A stretch of DNA of 64,000 bases from a candidate division KSB1 bacterium (GTDB lineage Bacteria > Zhuqueibacterota > Zhuqueibacteria > Thermofontimicrobiales > Thermofontimicrobiaceae). The stretch lies in NCBI GenBank assembly GCA_034506395.1, contig JAPDPQ010000015.1, positions 1 to 64,000 of the forward strand, written 5' to 3'. Below are positions 8,901 through 19,800 of this stretch, piece after piece. A program made the translations under genes and the position numbers. Every line of letters begins with the position of its first letter. Position 1 is the first letter of the stretch. The notes beneath the pieces are model-generated. The model made no database searches, was not told the DNA's origin, and worked only from the letters and a program-made list of their open reading frames with translations.

Positions 8901-10689
8901 TGTTCCAATTAGGATCATCCTTGAGATAAATCACATCCCTCAAATCCAAACCCAAAAGCGGCTTCAGGAACTCAGAACAATAATCCACTTGTTCCCGAAA
9001 CGTTGGCTCGGATTCATAAAGCTCCCTGCCCATATTGACATATTGGGCGCCCTGGCCGCTGAACATGAAGACCACACCTGGCTCGCCTTTATCCGCAGCA
9101 TGATAGCTGCCCAGAATCCGTTGCGGATCACGATTTTTTAAAATGGTCAGCAATTCTTCTTTGGAGCGACCGATAAGAAATCTTCGATGATCCAACGCCT
9201 TGCGCCCCACCAGCAACGTGAACGCCAGATCGGCCAGATTGACATTGGTCTCCGTTTCGAGAAACTTAGCCAGATTATCCATGGCCTGGTTGACAGCGGA
9301 TTCAGTTTTGGCCGACAGCGCTACCAACTGATAGTCCCGTGACGCCCCAGAGGGTTCGAGCTCTGGCGCTTCTTCGAGGATGACATGGACATTGGTGCCG
9401 CCGATGCCGAACGAGCTGACGCCCGCCCGACGGGGCGTATCGCCCATCCGTTTCCATTCCCGCAATTCCGTGTTCACATAAAACGGGCTATTTTTGAAAT
9501 CGATATGCGGATTGGGGCGTTCAAAATTGATGCTCGGCGGGATGACGCCCTCCTTCAATGCCAGCGCTGTTTTGATCAGGCCAGTCACTCCCGCAGCGGT
9601 ATCGAGGTGGCCGACATTGGCTTTCACCGCCCCCAGAGCACAAAATTGCTTTTTGTCCGTCCGCTCTCGAAACACCTGGGTCAGGGCCGAGATTTCGATC
9701 GGATCGCCCAGGCTGGTTCCTGTGCCGTGGGTTTCGATGTAGGTAATGGTCTCGGGCTCCACATTGGCGACGGCTTGCGCCATGGCAATCACCTCCACCT
9801 GACCTTCCACCCCAGGGGCGGTAAATCCCACCCGATTGGAGCCGTCATTATTGCAGGCAGCGCCTCGGATAATCGCATAAATATGGTCGCCGTCTTTGAT
9901 GGCATCGGATAGCCGCTTCAGAACGACCACTGCCACGCCATTTCCACCAACCGTCCCTGCTGCCTTTGCATCGAATGGCCGACAGTGACCATCTGGGGAG
10001 AGGATCATGCCTTCCTGATACATGTAACCTTGAGTTTGTGGCAACAAAATCGTTGCCCCGCCGGCCAGGGCCATATCGCATTGGTAATTAGTTAAGCTTT
10101 GATAAGCCAGATAAACCGCTACTAAAGAGGTGGAACAAGCGGTCTGGACATCAAAACTCGGTCCTCTGAGATTCAATTTATATGAGACTCTTGTTGTGAG
10201 AAAATCTTTGTCGTTGCCAATTACATATTGATAAATATCAGCAGAGCTCAAAGCACCATTATGCGCCCGCAAAATCGAGAGCATATAGACATTCAATCCC
10301 ATGCCAGCAAAGGTTCCGATCAATCCGGCATACCGGTCAGCGTCATACCCTGCGTTCTCCAGGGCTTCCCAGGCGCACTCGAGGAACAACCGCTGCTGCG
10401 GATCCATCAGCTCAGCCTCTCGAGGAAATATGCCAAACAATGCAGCGTCGAATTCATCCACCTTATCGAGAATGCCTCTTGCTCTAACATAATTTGGATG
10501 GCGAAGTTGGTCAGGATCAACCCCAGCTTCAATCAGTTCCTCTTCAGAAAAAAAAGAAATGCTTTCAACGCCGTTTTTGATATTTCTCCAGAACTCTGCT
10601 ACATTTCGGGCACCCGGAAATCGGCCAGACATACCAATGATAGCTACATCGAAATCACTATAATTCTCAAGAATTGCCTTTCCACTCAT
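5923..10689 (-). CDS. Modular type I PKS, KS-AT-KR-carrier, with a repeat-derived insert in the AT domain
   Basis: This 1588-residue polyketide synthase module adds a two-carbon unit and reduces it to a beta-hydroxyl. It would follow an NRPS step and so give a statine-like unit (inference). KS: TACSTSL with the active Cys near residue 184, then the HGTGTSLGDP His. AT: GHSIGEY Ser near residue 674 and HAFHSPMM, which favours malonyl-CoA. A structural reductase half precedes the KR, whose NADPH motif TGGLGRIG lies near residue 1198 and whose active Tyr lies in MAAYAAANSF. The KR lacks the LDD motif seen in the other two KRs. The carrier is PCP-like (GGHSLLATQ, Ser near residue 1512), as expected before an NRPS. 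There is no DH or ER. Residues about 596-630 are encoded by a dispersed palindromic repeat and have no counterpart in normal ATs. The start has GAGGAAG about 4 bases upstream. Confidence 0.95.
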   Translation of the reverse strand: MSGKAILENYSDFDVAIIGMSGRFPGARNVAEFWRNIKNGVESISFFSEEELIEAGVDPDQLRHPNYVRARGILDKVDEFDAALFGIFPREAELMDPQQRLFLECAWEALENAGYDADRYAGLIGTFAGMGLNVYMLSILRAHNGALSSADIYQYVIGNDKDFLTTRVSYKLNLRGPSFDVQTACSTSLVAVYLAYQSLTNYQCDMALAGGATILLPQTQGYMYQEGMILSPDGHCRPFDAKAAGTVGGNGVAVVVLKRLSDAIKDGDHIYAIIRGAACNNDGSNRVGFTAPGVEGQVEVIAMAQAVANVEPETITYIETHGTGTSLGDPIEISALTQVFRERTDKKQFCALGAVKANVGHLDTAAGVTGLIKTALALKEGVIPPSINFERPNPHIDFKNSPFYVNTELREWKRMGDTPRRAGVSSFGIGGTNVHVILEEAPELEPSGASRDYQLVALSAKTESAVNQAMDNLAKFLETETNVNLADLAFTLLVGRKALDHRRFLIGRSKEELLTILKNRDPQRILGSYHAADKGEPGVVFMFSGQGAQYVNMGRELYESEPTFREQVDYCSEFLKPLLGLDLRDVIYLKDDPNWNIPHNPPSKGEAVVPPFEATEGSIRQSADRGPGGMSTEEANQKINQTRITQPALFVIEYALAKLWQEWGIKPQAMIGHSIGEYVAACLAGVMSLDDALRLVATRGQLMQSLPAGAMLSVPLDEAAIQPYLNESLSLAAVNAPSLCVVSGTFEAIEQLEKRLAEKGIEFRRLHTSHAFHSPMMEPILKPFIEEVKKVKLNPPQLPYLSNVSGTWITVEQATDPEYWARHLRQTVRFSDGIRELLQDPNTLFLEVGPGNTLSTLARRVPSSVPGRVVLASMRHPKEKIADVEFLLNTLGRLWLAGVKIDWQGFYAHEQRHRIPAPTYPFERQRYWFEVKAQTKAEAASADPSKRQPFERWFYVPSWRRADLPALAHDADADLSSYRWLIFVDQNGAGAELVNRLVKGGAEVTSVVPGNGFSCINSHVYAINPAEPADYEQLVKGLKEKERIPEIIVHLWTFDADRSADFEILQNYGFYSIIHLAQALARQNIAAPIRIAAVTTDVLDVIGTETLVPEKATLLGACKVIPQEYPNLICRHIDFDRAGIASGWEDKLVAEILSDTSESTVAYRGRHRWIQHFEEYHLVDKTPLAPRLREKGVYLITGGLGRIGLTFAEHLAKKYHARLALLDMFDFPVKSEWESIISNPQANSGMVQRIKRLQELEAAGAEVMVLKAQAANEQEMQMAVQQVADRFGTIHGVIHAAGLVGVNSLRPIQELDAAFCFQQFQAKVIGTDVLAKVLKGKPLDFCLLQSSLASILGGLGMAAYAAANSFMDAFVARQNQVNGTGWMSVNWEGWRFDEDVHQAGAIGSEMMHLALQPAEGVQAFEQILSMNGLSQVILSTASLQARMEKWVRREAKKDTAPVEPSGPSSFHPRPNLPNPYVAPRNELEQEIVAIWQELLGIEPIGIYDNFFELGGHSLLATQLVSRMRERFTVELPLRELFESPTIATLSESIENEKAAKQQTEADLAQILAMVEQMSDEEARALLEKKRGG
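8799..8903. repeat. Palindromic dispersed repeat, copy B, in frame inside the PKS AT domain
   Basis: This element of 105 bases (35 codons) is bounded by ACATCCCCCC and GGGGGATGT and contains the inner palindrome around CCCCTTTGAAGGGG. It also carries the module CGCCGATTGGCGGATACTTC followed by CTTCGGTCGCTTCAAAG, which reappears in reverse complement at 62269-62335. Read on the minus strand it has no stop and encodes a Pro/Gly-rich peptide from about NIPHNPPSKGE to DRGPGGM. It sits between the conserved AT segments DLRDVIYLKDD and INQTRITQPALF, where homologous ATs have only a short linker. Confidence 0.88.
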
Positions 10690-10895
10690 CCACTTCCTCG
10701 CTAACTATCGATCCTCCCCCTGATTTGAACATATTTTTTCAATAGAATCGGAAATATTCAATCCTGAAATCAGAGTAGCATCTGCGAAATAAGAATTTGC
10801 CTTTTCCGCATTGAATCGCGCCAAGAAGGATTGACGCATTTTCCTGCATTTTTTATCAAAGCGGCCTCATAGCCAAAATCGTTTGACAGCATCTT
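10690..10895. other. Short intergenic spacer between PKS genes
   Basis: This is 206 A+T-rich bases with no gene. It holds the ribosome binding site of the PKS at its left end (GAGGAAG). No terminator is evident, so read-through from the upstream PKS-NRPS gene is plausible. Confidence 0.5.
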
Positions 10896-13800
10896 TTATC
10901 GCGTTTCGGTTCTTTTTAGCCGCTCTCGTTGTGCTTCGAGCGCATGTCTTTGCCGCGAGGCACGCTGTTGCTGTTGTTGAAAGATTTGTTTTTGGTTTTC
11001 ATCCTGCTGCAAAAATTGGCCCAGGCTATAAATGGTGGGATGCTTAAATAATTCAACGATGGAAATCTCTCGTTTCAATGCCTCACATAGCAGGGTGTGA
11101 ACCTTGGCCATTGCTAACGAGTGGCCGCCGATATCAAAGAAATTGTCATGAATACCAATTCGATCCAGCTTTAATACCTCTTGCCAAATTTTAGCGATCA
11201 GTGTCTCAATTTCCGTTCGAGGCTTTACCATTGCTGGCGCATTTTCCGAGCGAATTTCGACCGGTTCAGGGAGAGCTTTGCGATCGATTTTGCCGCTCTG
11301 GGTCAATGGCCAGGTTTTCAAAGCCACGAAGTGGGACGGCACCATGAAATCTGGCAATTGTTCTCTCAAAAAATTCCGTAGTTCCTCTGCAACGGGAGCA
11401 GGCTGATGATCATGCAAGAAATATGCGATGAGCCGGGGTTCTCCGGAACGATCTTTTTTTGCCACGACGACAGCGCTTTCAATGGCTGGATGTTTCATCA
11501 ATCGGGATTCGATCTCTTCTAATTCGATTCGGAAGCCACGGATCTTCACTTGAAAATCGACTCGACCCAGAAACTCAAGATTGCCATCGCTCCGAAAGCG
11601 GGCAAGATCGCCTGTCTTATACAGCCGCGCGCCTGGCTCGGAGGAAAATGGATCTGGGATGAATTTTTCGGCAGTCAAATCTGGCCGAAGATGATACCCG
11701 CGCGCCAGACAAACACCGCCCAAATGCAATTCGCCGCTCACACCCATGGGGACTGGGTTCAAATATTGATCCAGCACATAAACCTTGATATTGTCCAATG
11801 GCCTCCCAATCGGGATCGTCGTCGTGTTCTCAGGCAATTGTTCAACCTGATAAATAGTTGGTCCGACTGTCGCCTCGGTGGGGCCATAACCATTGAAGAA
11901 TTTTCGGCCCACCATCCATCGCGTAACGATCTCGGGCGGAAGATTTTCGCCGGCTGAAATTAGAACTTTCAAACCAGGCACGCTCTCGGGTGGCAAAATT
12001 GCCAACAGCGAGGGCGGTAGAATGGCAACATTGATCTGCTGATCGTTGATCAATTGGATCAGGCTCGGAGTGGCTAAGATCGTCTCGCGTTTGGCCAAAA
12101 CTAGTGATCCCCCGGCCATGAACGCAGTAAAAATCTCTGATACTGAAGCATCGAAGCTGCAAGAGGCAAATTGCAACCAGCGACTGGTGGCATCGACTCC
12201 CAGTGCTCTGACATGGGCTGTCGCAAAATTGCAGAGACTGCGATGTTGCACCAATGTCCCTTTCGGCTTCCCAGTTGAGCCAGAGGTATAAATCATATAG
12301 GCTAAATTCTCGGGAATTGCACCACTGATCGGATCTTCTCCACTCTTCTCGGCAATTTCAGACCAATCCGAATCAATATGGATCACCTGCACACCTTCCG
12401 GGGCAATATTTAGATCCAGACTCTTCTGGATGATTAAACATTTTGCCCCAGAATCTTCTATCATGAGCCGCAAGCGGTCCAACGGATAAATTGGATCCAA
12501 CGGCAGGTATGCCCCACCCGCTTTTAGCACGCCCAGCATTGCGACCAGCAAATCAATTGAGCGGTCCACACAAATAGCGACAATAGTCTCTGGTTTCACT
12601 CCAAGGCTTTGCAGATGATGCGCCAGATGATTGGCCCGGGCATTCAGCTCGCCATAAGTTAATTTCTCTTTGTCAAACACAACGGCTAAGGCCTCAGGAT
12701 TTTCAGCGACCTTGGCTTCGAATAGCTCGTGGATGCAATAGTTAGCAGGAAATTCCCGATCGGTTTCATTAAATTTTTCCAGGATCATTGTTAATTCCGA
12801 CTGTTCGGGTAAGGCTACATCAGTGATGCGAGCCTCCGGCCGCGATGTCATCCGCTCTAATACAACGATCAAATTGTTCAGCATCCGAGAGACCGTTTGT
12901 TCCTGGAACAAATCAATATTGTAGGTGAATGAAACCGCCATCCCCTTTGGCGATTCGGTTGCCATGAGCGTCAGATCGAACGGTGCCACGTTCTGCTCCA
13001 ACGTCACCGATTCCAACGGCAGGCCTCCCAGATTCATCTGTTCACCCGCTTCGCCCAGCGCGAAGGACGATAGGTCTTGAATCTCGCTCAGATGCGCTTT
13101 CTCAAGCACCAGCATCGTCTGAAAAACTGGGGTGCGGCTCGGATCTCGATGGGGATGGATCTTTTCCACGATGAGCGGGAATGGATAATCCTGATGCAAC
13201 AAGCCCTCTACCACAGTGGTTTTCACCTGATTGAGCAAGTCAACCACGGTTTGCTGGTCGTGAACAGCCGAGCGAAACGCTACTGGATTAACAAAATAGC
13301 CGATCACATTGGCAAATTCCGATTTGGTTCGGCCAGTGGTTGGAGATCCGACGATAATATCCTCCTGATTCGTGTAACGATGGAGCAAGATGTCATAAGC
13401 CGTCAACAGGATCATGAAAGTGGTCGCGCCATAGTGCTCGCCCAGTCTTTTTAATTTTTGAACCAATTCAGGATCCAATCGGGCTGATACCGACTTTCCC
13501 TTGAAAGTTTGAACTGCTGGTCGCGGATAATCCAGCGGGAGATCAAGATTCGGCAAATCACCGGCCAGCTTCTGTTGCCAATATGCCAAATCTTTCTCAG
13601 CTTGAGCCTCGGACAGATACTTCGCTTCTTCCGCAACGAAATCTTTGAACTGATGTTTCAGCGGCGCTAATTCGATTTCACCATCTACTCGAGAATAGAT
13701 TTGACTCAGTTCATAAAGCAGAATCGTCTGTGACCACAGATCGGTAATGATATGATGGCTCACGAACAACATGAAGTGATCTTGAGGCGATCGAGAGAAC

Positions 13801-16800
13801 ACCCAGACTTTCATGAGCGGCCCGTGTTCAAAATCGAACGGCTGCTTCGCCTCGCTTTCCATGCGATGCTGAATAGCTTCTTCATCCAATAGCGAAACAT
13901 CTTCAATTTTGAAGAAAACTTCCATTCTGGGATGGATCTGTTGAATCGGCTCCCCATCTCGAACTGCAAAGGTCGCACGTAAAACTTCGTGACGATCGAC
14001 CAGGTGCTGGAAGGCATCTCTCATTCGGGATAGATCAATCTCTGACCGAATACGCACGGCGTAAACCATGTTATAGATGCTTTCTGGATTGACCTGATAC
14101 TGAAACCAGAGCGCCTTCTGTCCCTGTGATAGCGGATGTTCTCTGATCTGATCGACCGGTTGATCGTTTTCTGGTTTGTCAACGGTCGGCTGGACATCAG
14201 CGAGTTGCGATACCACATGCTGCGCCAAATCTAGTGTGGATGGTCCCTGTAGCAGCATTGCCACTGGCAACACAATTCCCAAGTTCGACTCGAGGCTGTT
14301 TTTCAATTCGATCGCCATTAAAGAATCCATGCCCATCATATTGAGCGGTTTGTGCAAATCCAGCTTTGAGGATGGAACGCCTAAAACTCGGGATAATTGC
14401 TTTTGGAGATATTCCACAAGAACATCTTGACGTTTCTCAGGTTCGATAGCCACCAGTTCGTCCCGAGTTAAAACCGCCTGGCCTTTGGTCGGTTCGGCCT
14501 TTCTCCTCTGCTTGATCTTTTCTGCCGCAAAATTGGAAACGAACGGCGGTATTTCCTGGTCAGGATAAAGTTGTAGCACTTGTCTCCAATTGATCGGCGC
14601 AACGATGACCTGTGGGAGCTGGAGCTGAAGCAATCTTTCAAAGATGGCGATACCTTTTTCTGGGGCGATTGTCTGGAAGCCTTTGGTTGCCAATCTGCCG
14701 CCGCGATCGGCACGGGCAGCTAGACCGATCTGTGACCAAGCAGCCCAATTGATGGCCATGGCGGGCAATCCCATCTCATTACGATAATGTGCCAGTGAAT
14801 CCATAAAAATATTGGCCGCCACATAATTTCCCTGGCCTGGCGAACCAAAAATAGCTGCGGCTGAGGAAAACAGGATAAAAAAGTCCAACGGCAAATCCAG
14901 GGTCAATGTATGAAGGTTCCACGCCCCTTGCACCTTGGGCCTCATCACTCGATCGAACTGCTCCTGAGTTAATTGGAGCAACACCCCATCATCGAGCAAA
15001 CCCGCTGCATGAACGACTCCTTTGAGCGGAGGCAGCGAAGTCTTGATATTGGAAAAAACCGTTGCCATTTGATTAGCATCTGCCACATCGGCTGAGACAA
15101 CAGTTATTTCAGCGCCCATTCTCTTCAGCTCATCGATCTGAGCCTGTTTGGCGGCAATCGAAACAACGGGCGGTTCCAGCAATACGATATGCTTTGCCCC
15201 ATTTCGGATCAACCACTTCGCAACTAATGTCCCAAGGGCCCCTAATCCTCCAGTGATCAAATAGCTTGCCTCAGATTGGATCGGCAATGTCTTTGTCTCG
15301 ATGATTTGTTCTTGAGCTGGGGTAGCTTGTTTCGAAATTACAATCTTGCCGATATTCTTCCGCTGCGCCATAAACCGAAACGCATTGATCGCGTCTTCTA
15401 AAGCGAAAACGACATAGGGAATCGGCCTGAGTCGCCCTGACTCGAAATGAGTGAGCAACTCCTGAAATAGGTCTTGAATCAGACCTGGTTTGTCCTTTGC
15501 TATGCGGAGCAAATCGACCGCAAAATAGGACAGATTCTTTCGGAATGGATAGAGATCCATCAAACCATGAGAGTAAATATCTGTCTTGCCGATCTCAACA
15601 AAACGGCCATAATCTGCCAGTACAGATAGGCTTCTGGAGATGGATTCGCCAGACAATGAGTTGAGTACGACATCCACGCCCTTCCCGTCGGTATAATTCA
15701 AAATTTGATCGGCAAAATCCAGGGTCCGAGAATCCATCACATACTTAATTCCCTGGGATCGTAAATAAGCTCGTTTCTCTTCACTTCCGGCAGTGGCAAA
15801 AATCTCGGCGCCGATCATCTGGGCGATTTGAATGGCTGACAACCCAACGCCACCAGCTCCAGCGTGGATCAGGATCTTTTCACCGGGGCGCAACCGCGCT
15901 TGATGAACGATCCCATAATAGGCGGTCAAGAAAGTAACTGGAATTGACGCTGCCTCTTCAAAAGAGATGGTGGTGGGTTTTCGAACCAATAGGTCGGCCA
16001 ATGTAATGGCATAATTGCCAAAGCAGGCGGGCGCCAATCCCATGACCTCATCTCCCACTCTGAATTGAGTCACCTCAGGTGAAACTCTGGAAATGACGCC
16101 TGAACATTCTGCTCCCAAAGGTATCGCCTCGCCCGGCAGCAATCCCAGCGCATTCATCACATCCATAAAATTCAGACCAGTAGCATAAACCTCAATCTCA
16201 ACCTGGTTCCCAACGAGTTCTGGCCGAATAATTGGGGTCAATTGCAGTCCATCTAGCGTGCCTGGCACATCGACCTCTAAACGAAAGGCTGCAGCATCGG
16301 GTTTTGTCAATTTTTTGGAAGTGCCAATGTTATCCGATTCGAATCGAGATAATTTGTCAGGTGAAAGACGCGATATTCTGGCAACAAATCGATTTTGATT
16401 TCTGAAAGCTATCTGGTCTTCTCGATCGAGATAGAGAAATTCGGGCATGAGGATGCTCAAAGATTGCTCCAAAGATCCAGATTCGAGGTCGAGCAGCTTG
16501 CATTTTAGCTCGGGATGTTCCTGGGCGATCACCCGGCCCAATCCCCAGATAGTCGATTGCGAAATCGAAATCGGTTTTCCATCTAAATCGTGCGACTGGG
16601 CATTCTGCGTCACCAGATACAGTCCTGGTAACTCCTGCCAGCGAATTTTATTGATGCTCCGAATTAGCGCGGAAATGCTGCCGGTAATCAACGATTGATC
16701 GGCCGAGAGCGAATCTAACGTAAGGTCAGTTGAACGGGTGCAATCGAGTCCCCAGAGGTAAATTATTCCCGCGCACTTGGCTGTTTCGGCGAAAGCCTCG

Positions 16801-19800
16801 GAGAATAATCGCTCAAAATGATCTGGATTGGAAGGATGAATCTGATAGGTCCGATTGTCACTGAATTGAAAATCTATTCCAGCTTCGACGATAATGCAGT
16901 TCTTCCCTTTCGTTTGCAGCTCTGAAGCAATGCGACGGCCAAAGTTTCCGTTATCATTAAAAATTAGCCAGTCACCTTGTCGACGATTGACCTGATGGTA
17001 TTCAATCGTTTTTTTCTCCCAAACGATCTCATAGAGCCATTTAGTCAAATCTTCCGACTTCTGCTTGCCCAATCGCTGTAATTTCAGGCCCTCAATTTGA
17101 AGCACAATCTCTCCAGCCGCATCAAACAAAATCACATCGCTCTTTAAAGACACCGGATTGGGTTCTTCAATCGGATAAATTCTGGTATAACTCCATTGCG
17201 GTTGTCGCTGCAATTCAAGATTGGTGATTTTTTCAAAACGGATTGGCAAATACACATCCGCCTGATCACCGTCCATCTCGAAAGGTAAGGCGTTGGAAAG
17301 AACCTGTAAGCCGGCATCCAGCAGCGCTGGATGAATCATATAATCGTTCAATTCTGCTTCGATTGCGGCAGGTGGTTGCAATTTTCCCAATGCTTCCTTG
17401 TCTCCCTTCCAGAGGTCTACCACGCCTTGGAAACTCTCGCCATAATTGAGGTGATGCTCGAACAGTTGCTGGTAATGGGTTGCGACGTTAACGGCTTGGT
17501 TGCATCGTTTCTGGATATCATTGAGCGATGCGGAAGCTTTCGAACTAGCCTCAGTTTGTCGTATCGTCCCTTCAGCATGAAGCAGCCACAAGGATTTTTG
17601 GGCAGAAAAGCTATCGGCCAGGCTAAAGACCTGAAATGTCGCAACCCCATTGGTGATCGGCGACAGCACAAATTGAATCACCTGATTATGATTTTCTTTC
17701 AAAAATAGCGCCCGCTGCAATGCGACATTTTCAATAATAAACGGCTTGTCTTGAAACACAGATTTCGAAGCAGCAAATGCCATTTCCAGATAAGCCGTAG
17801 CTGGCAGCACGATGGAATCCTGAACTTTATGATCAACCAGAAATGATAGGAAACGGGTGTTGATCGCATTCTCCCAGACATACTTACCAGCCAGCACCGG
17901 TGATAAGCGTCGGGATCCTAACAATGGATGAAAATCAGCGCCATCGGTTTCAAACTGAATCAAGGAACTCTGAGGCTTTGCTTTTTTATTTTCCTTGCCA
18001 TCATCGAACCAGTAGGGTTCCCGCTGCCAGGGGAAAGTAGGCAACGAAACCACATTTCCGGCATTAGGGTAAAATCGCTCCCAGCGAATTGGGAATCCTA
18101 TGGTAAACAGTTTTCCGGCCGCCGCGAGCATCGTTGTCATCTCTTCTTCTTCACGCTTCAGAGAATGCAACACTGTCCCCTTTTTGCCGAGATGGGCCAA
18201 TTCGCTTTGAATGGAGTTGATGAGGGTTGGATGGGGATTCAATTCGAGGAACACGCTAAAATCATCATGAACCAATTGATCAATGGCGGTTGCAAATCGA
18301 ACTGGTTCTCGCAGATTGCGGCCCCAATACGTGGCATCCAGGTCAGCTCCATTCAAAATTCTACCAGCAACGGTCGAATAAAATGGGATATGTCCCGATT
18401 GGGGGCGAATATCTTTCAGGATCTCCATCAGTTCATATTTTAAATGTTCGACCTGGGGATTATGGGAGGCGACATCTACTCGCAGCAAGCGGCAGAATAC
18501 CTGCTTCTGTTCCAGCGTTGCAACGACTTGCTCCACGGCTTGTGGCTCTCCAGACAACACGATAGATTTTGGACCAGCGATGACTGCGATAGAAATTTTA
18601 TCTTCCAGACCTTTGATCGCTTGTTCAGCCTCTGGAAGAGAAAGCTCTACCACTGCCATCTTCCCCTGGCCGGCAACAGTCTTTAATAATCGGCTTCGGT
18701 GAAAAATGACTTTGATGGCGTCTTCGAGGTTCAAAACACCAGCCACATGAGCCGCTGCAACTTCGCCCATGCTATGACCCACTACTGCATCCGGTTCAAT
18801 GCCCCAAGATCGCCAGAGATTTGCCAACCCAACTTGCAGTGCAAACAAAGCTGGCTGGATAATATCTATTCGGTCTAACTGAGATTCTGATTCATTGGCA
18901 GTAAATTGATGGAGCAACGACCAGTCTGCATACTGACGGATAATTTTATCGCATGCCTCGATAGTCTCTCGAAACACGGTCTGCGATTGGATCAGTTCAT
19001 GTCCCATTGCCCACCACTGGGCACCTTGTCCTGGAAAAACGAATACCACCTTCGCCCGACTATTGAGGACCGCGGTACCCTTTGCAATTGTCGGCAAAGA
19101 TTCGTCCCGCAGCGCTGCATCTAAATGTTCCAAAAGCTCGTGTTGCGAATGAATGACAAAAGCCACGCGATTGCTATAATGGGTTCGACGCAAAGAAGCT
19201 GTATAGCAAATATCACTGAGCGAAATATCTTTGCCATATCCGGCAAGATAGTTCAGATATTCTTTCATCAGGTCCTTTAACGCCTCATCGCTGTGTGCTG
19301 AAAGAGGTAATAGACGAGCGACAGTCGTCATATTATCGGCTCTGCCCTTTTTATCGGCCATTGGAGGCTGAGTAATTACTACATGGCAATTGGTCCCACC
19401 AAAGCCAAGCGAAGTGATTCCAGCGATCAACGGTTCATCCTTCACGGGCCAATCGCCTAATTCTCGTTGCACAACCACTGGCAATTCATCAAATGGTATA
19501 AACGGGTTGGGCTTTTTATAATGGAGACTTGGGGGCAATTTTCGATGATAAACAGACAGAGCGACTTTTATTAGGGCTGCGACCCCGGCCGCAGCCTCCA
19601 AATGCCCAATGTTAGATTTCACTGATCCGATTGCACATTTTCGATCTTTCGGTCGTCCCTGAGAAATCACCGCTCCCAAAGCGCGGACTTCGATAGGATC
19701 GCCTAATTTCGTCCCAGTCCCGTGGGCTTCCACATATTGCACCAATCCGGGTGAAATACCAGCGTTTTTGTATGCCTCCTGAATCACAACTTCCTGCGCC

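Noticed and set aside
17100..17300. C-methyltransferase domain between DH and ER of the PKS-NRPS hybrid
   Set aside because: The segment aligns with the structural half of the ketoreductase; no SAM-binding glycine motif was seen.
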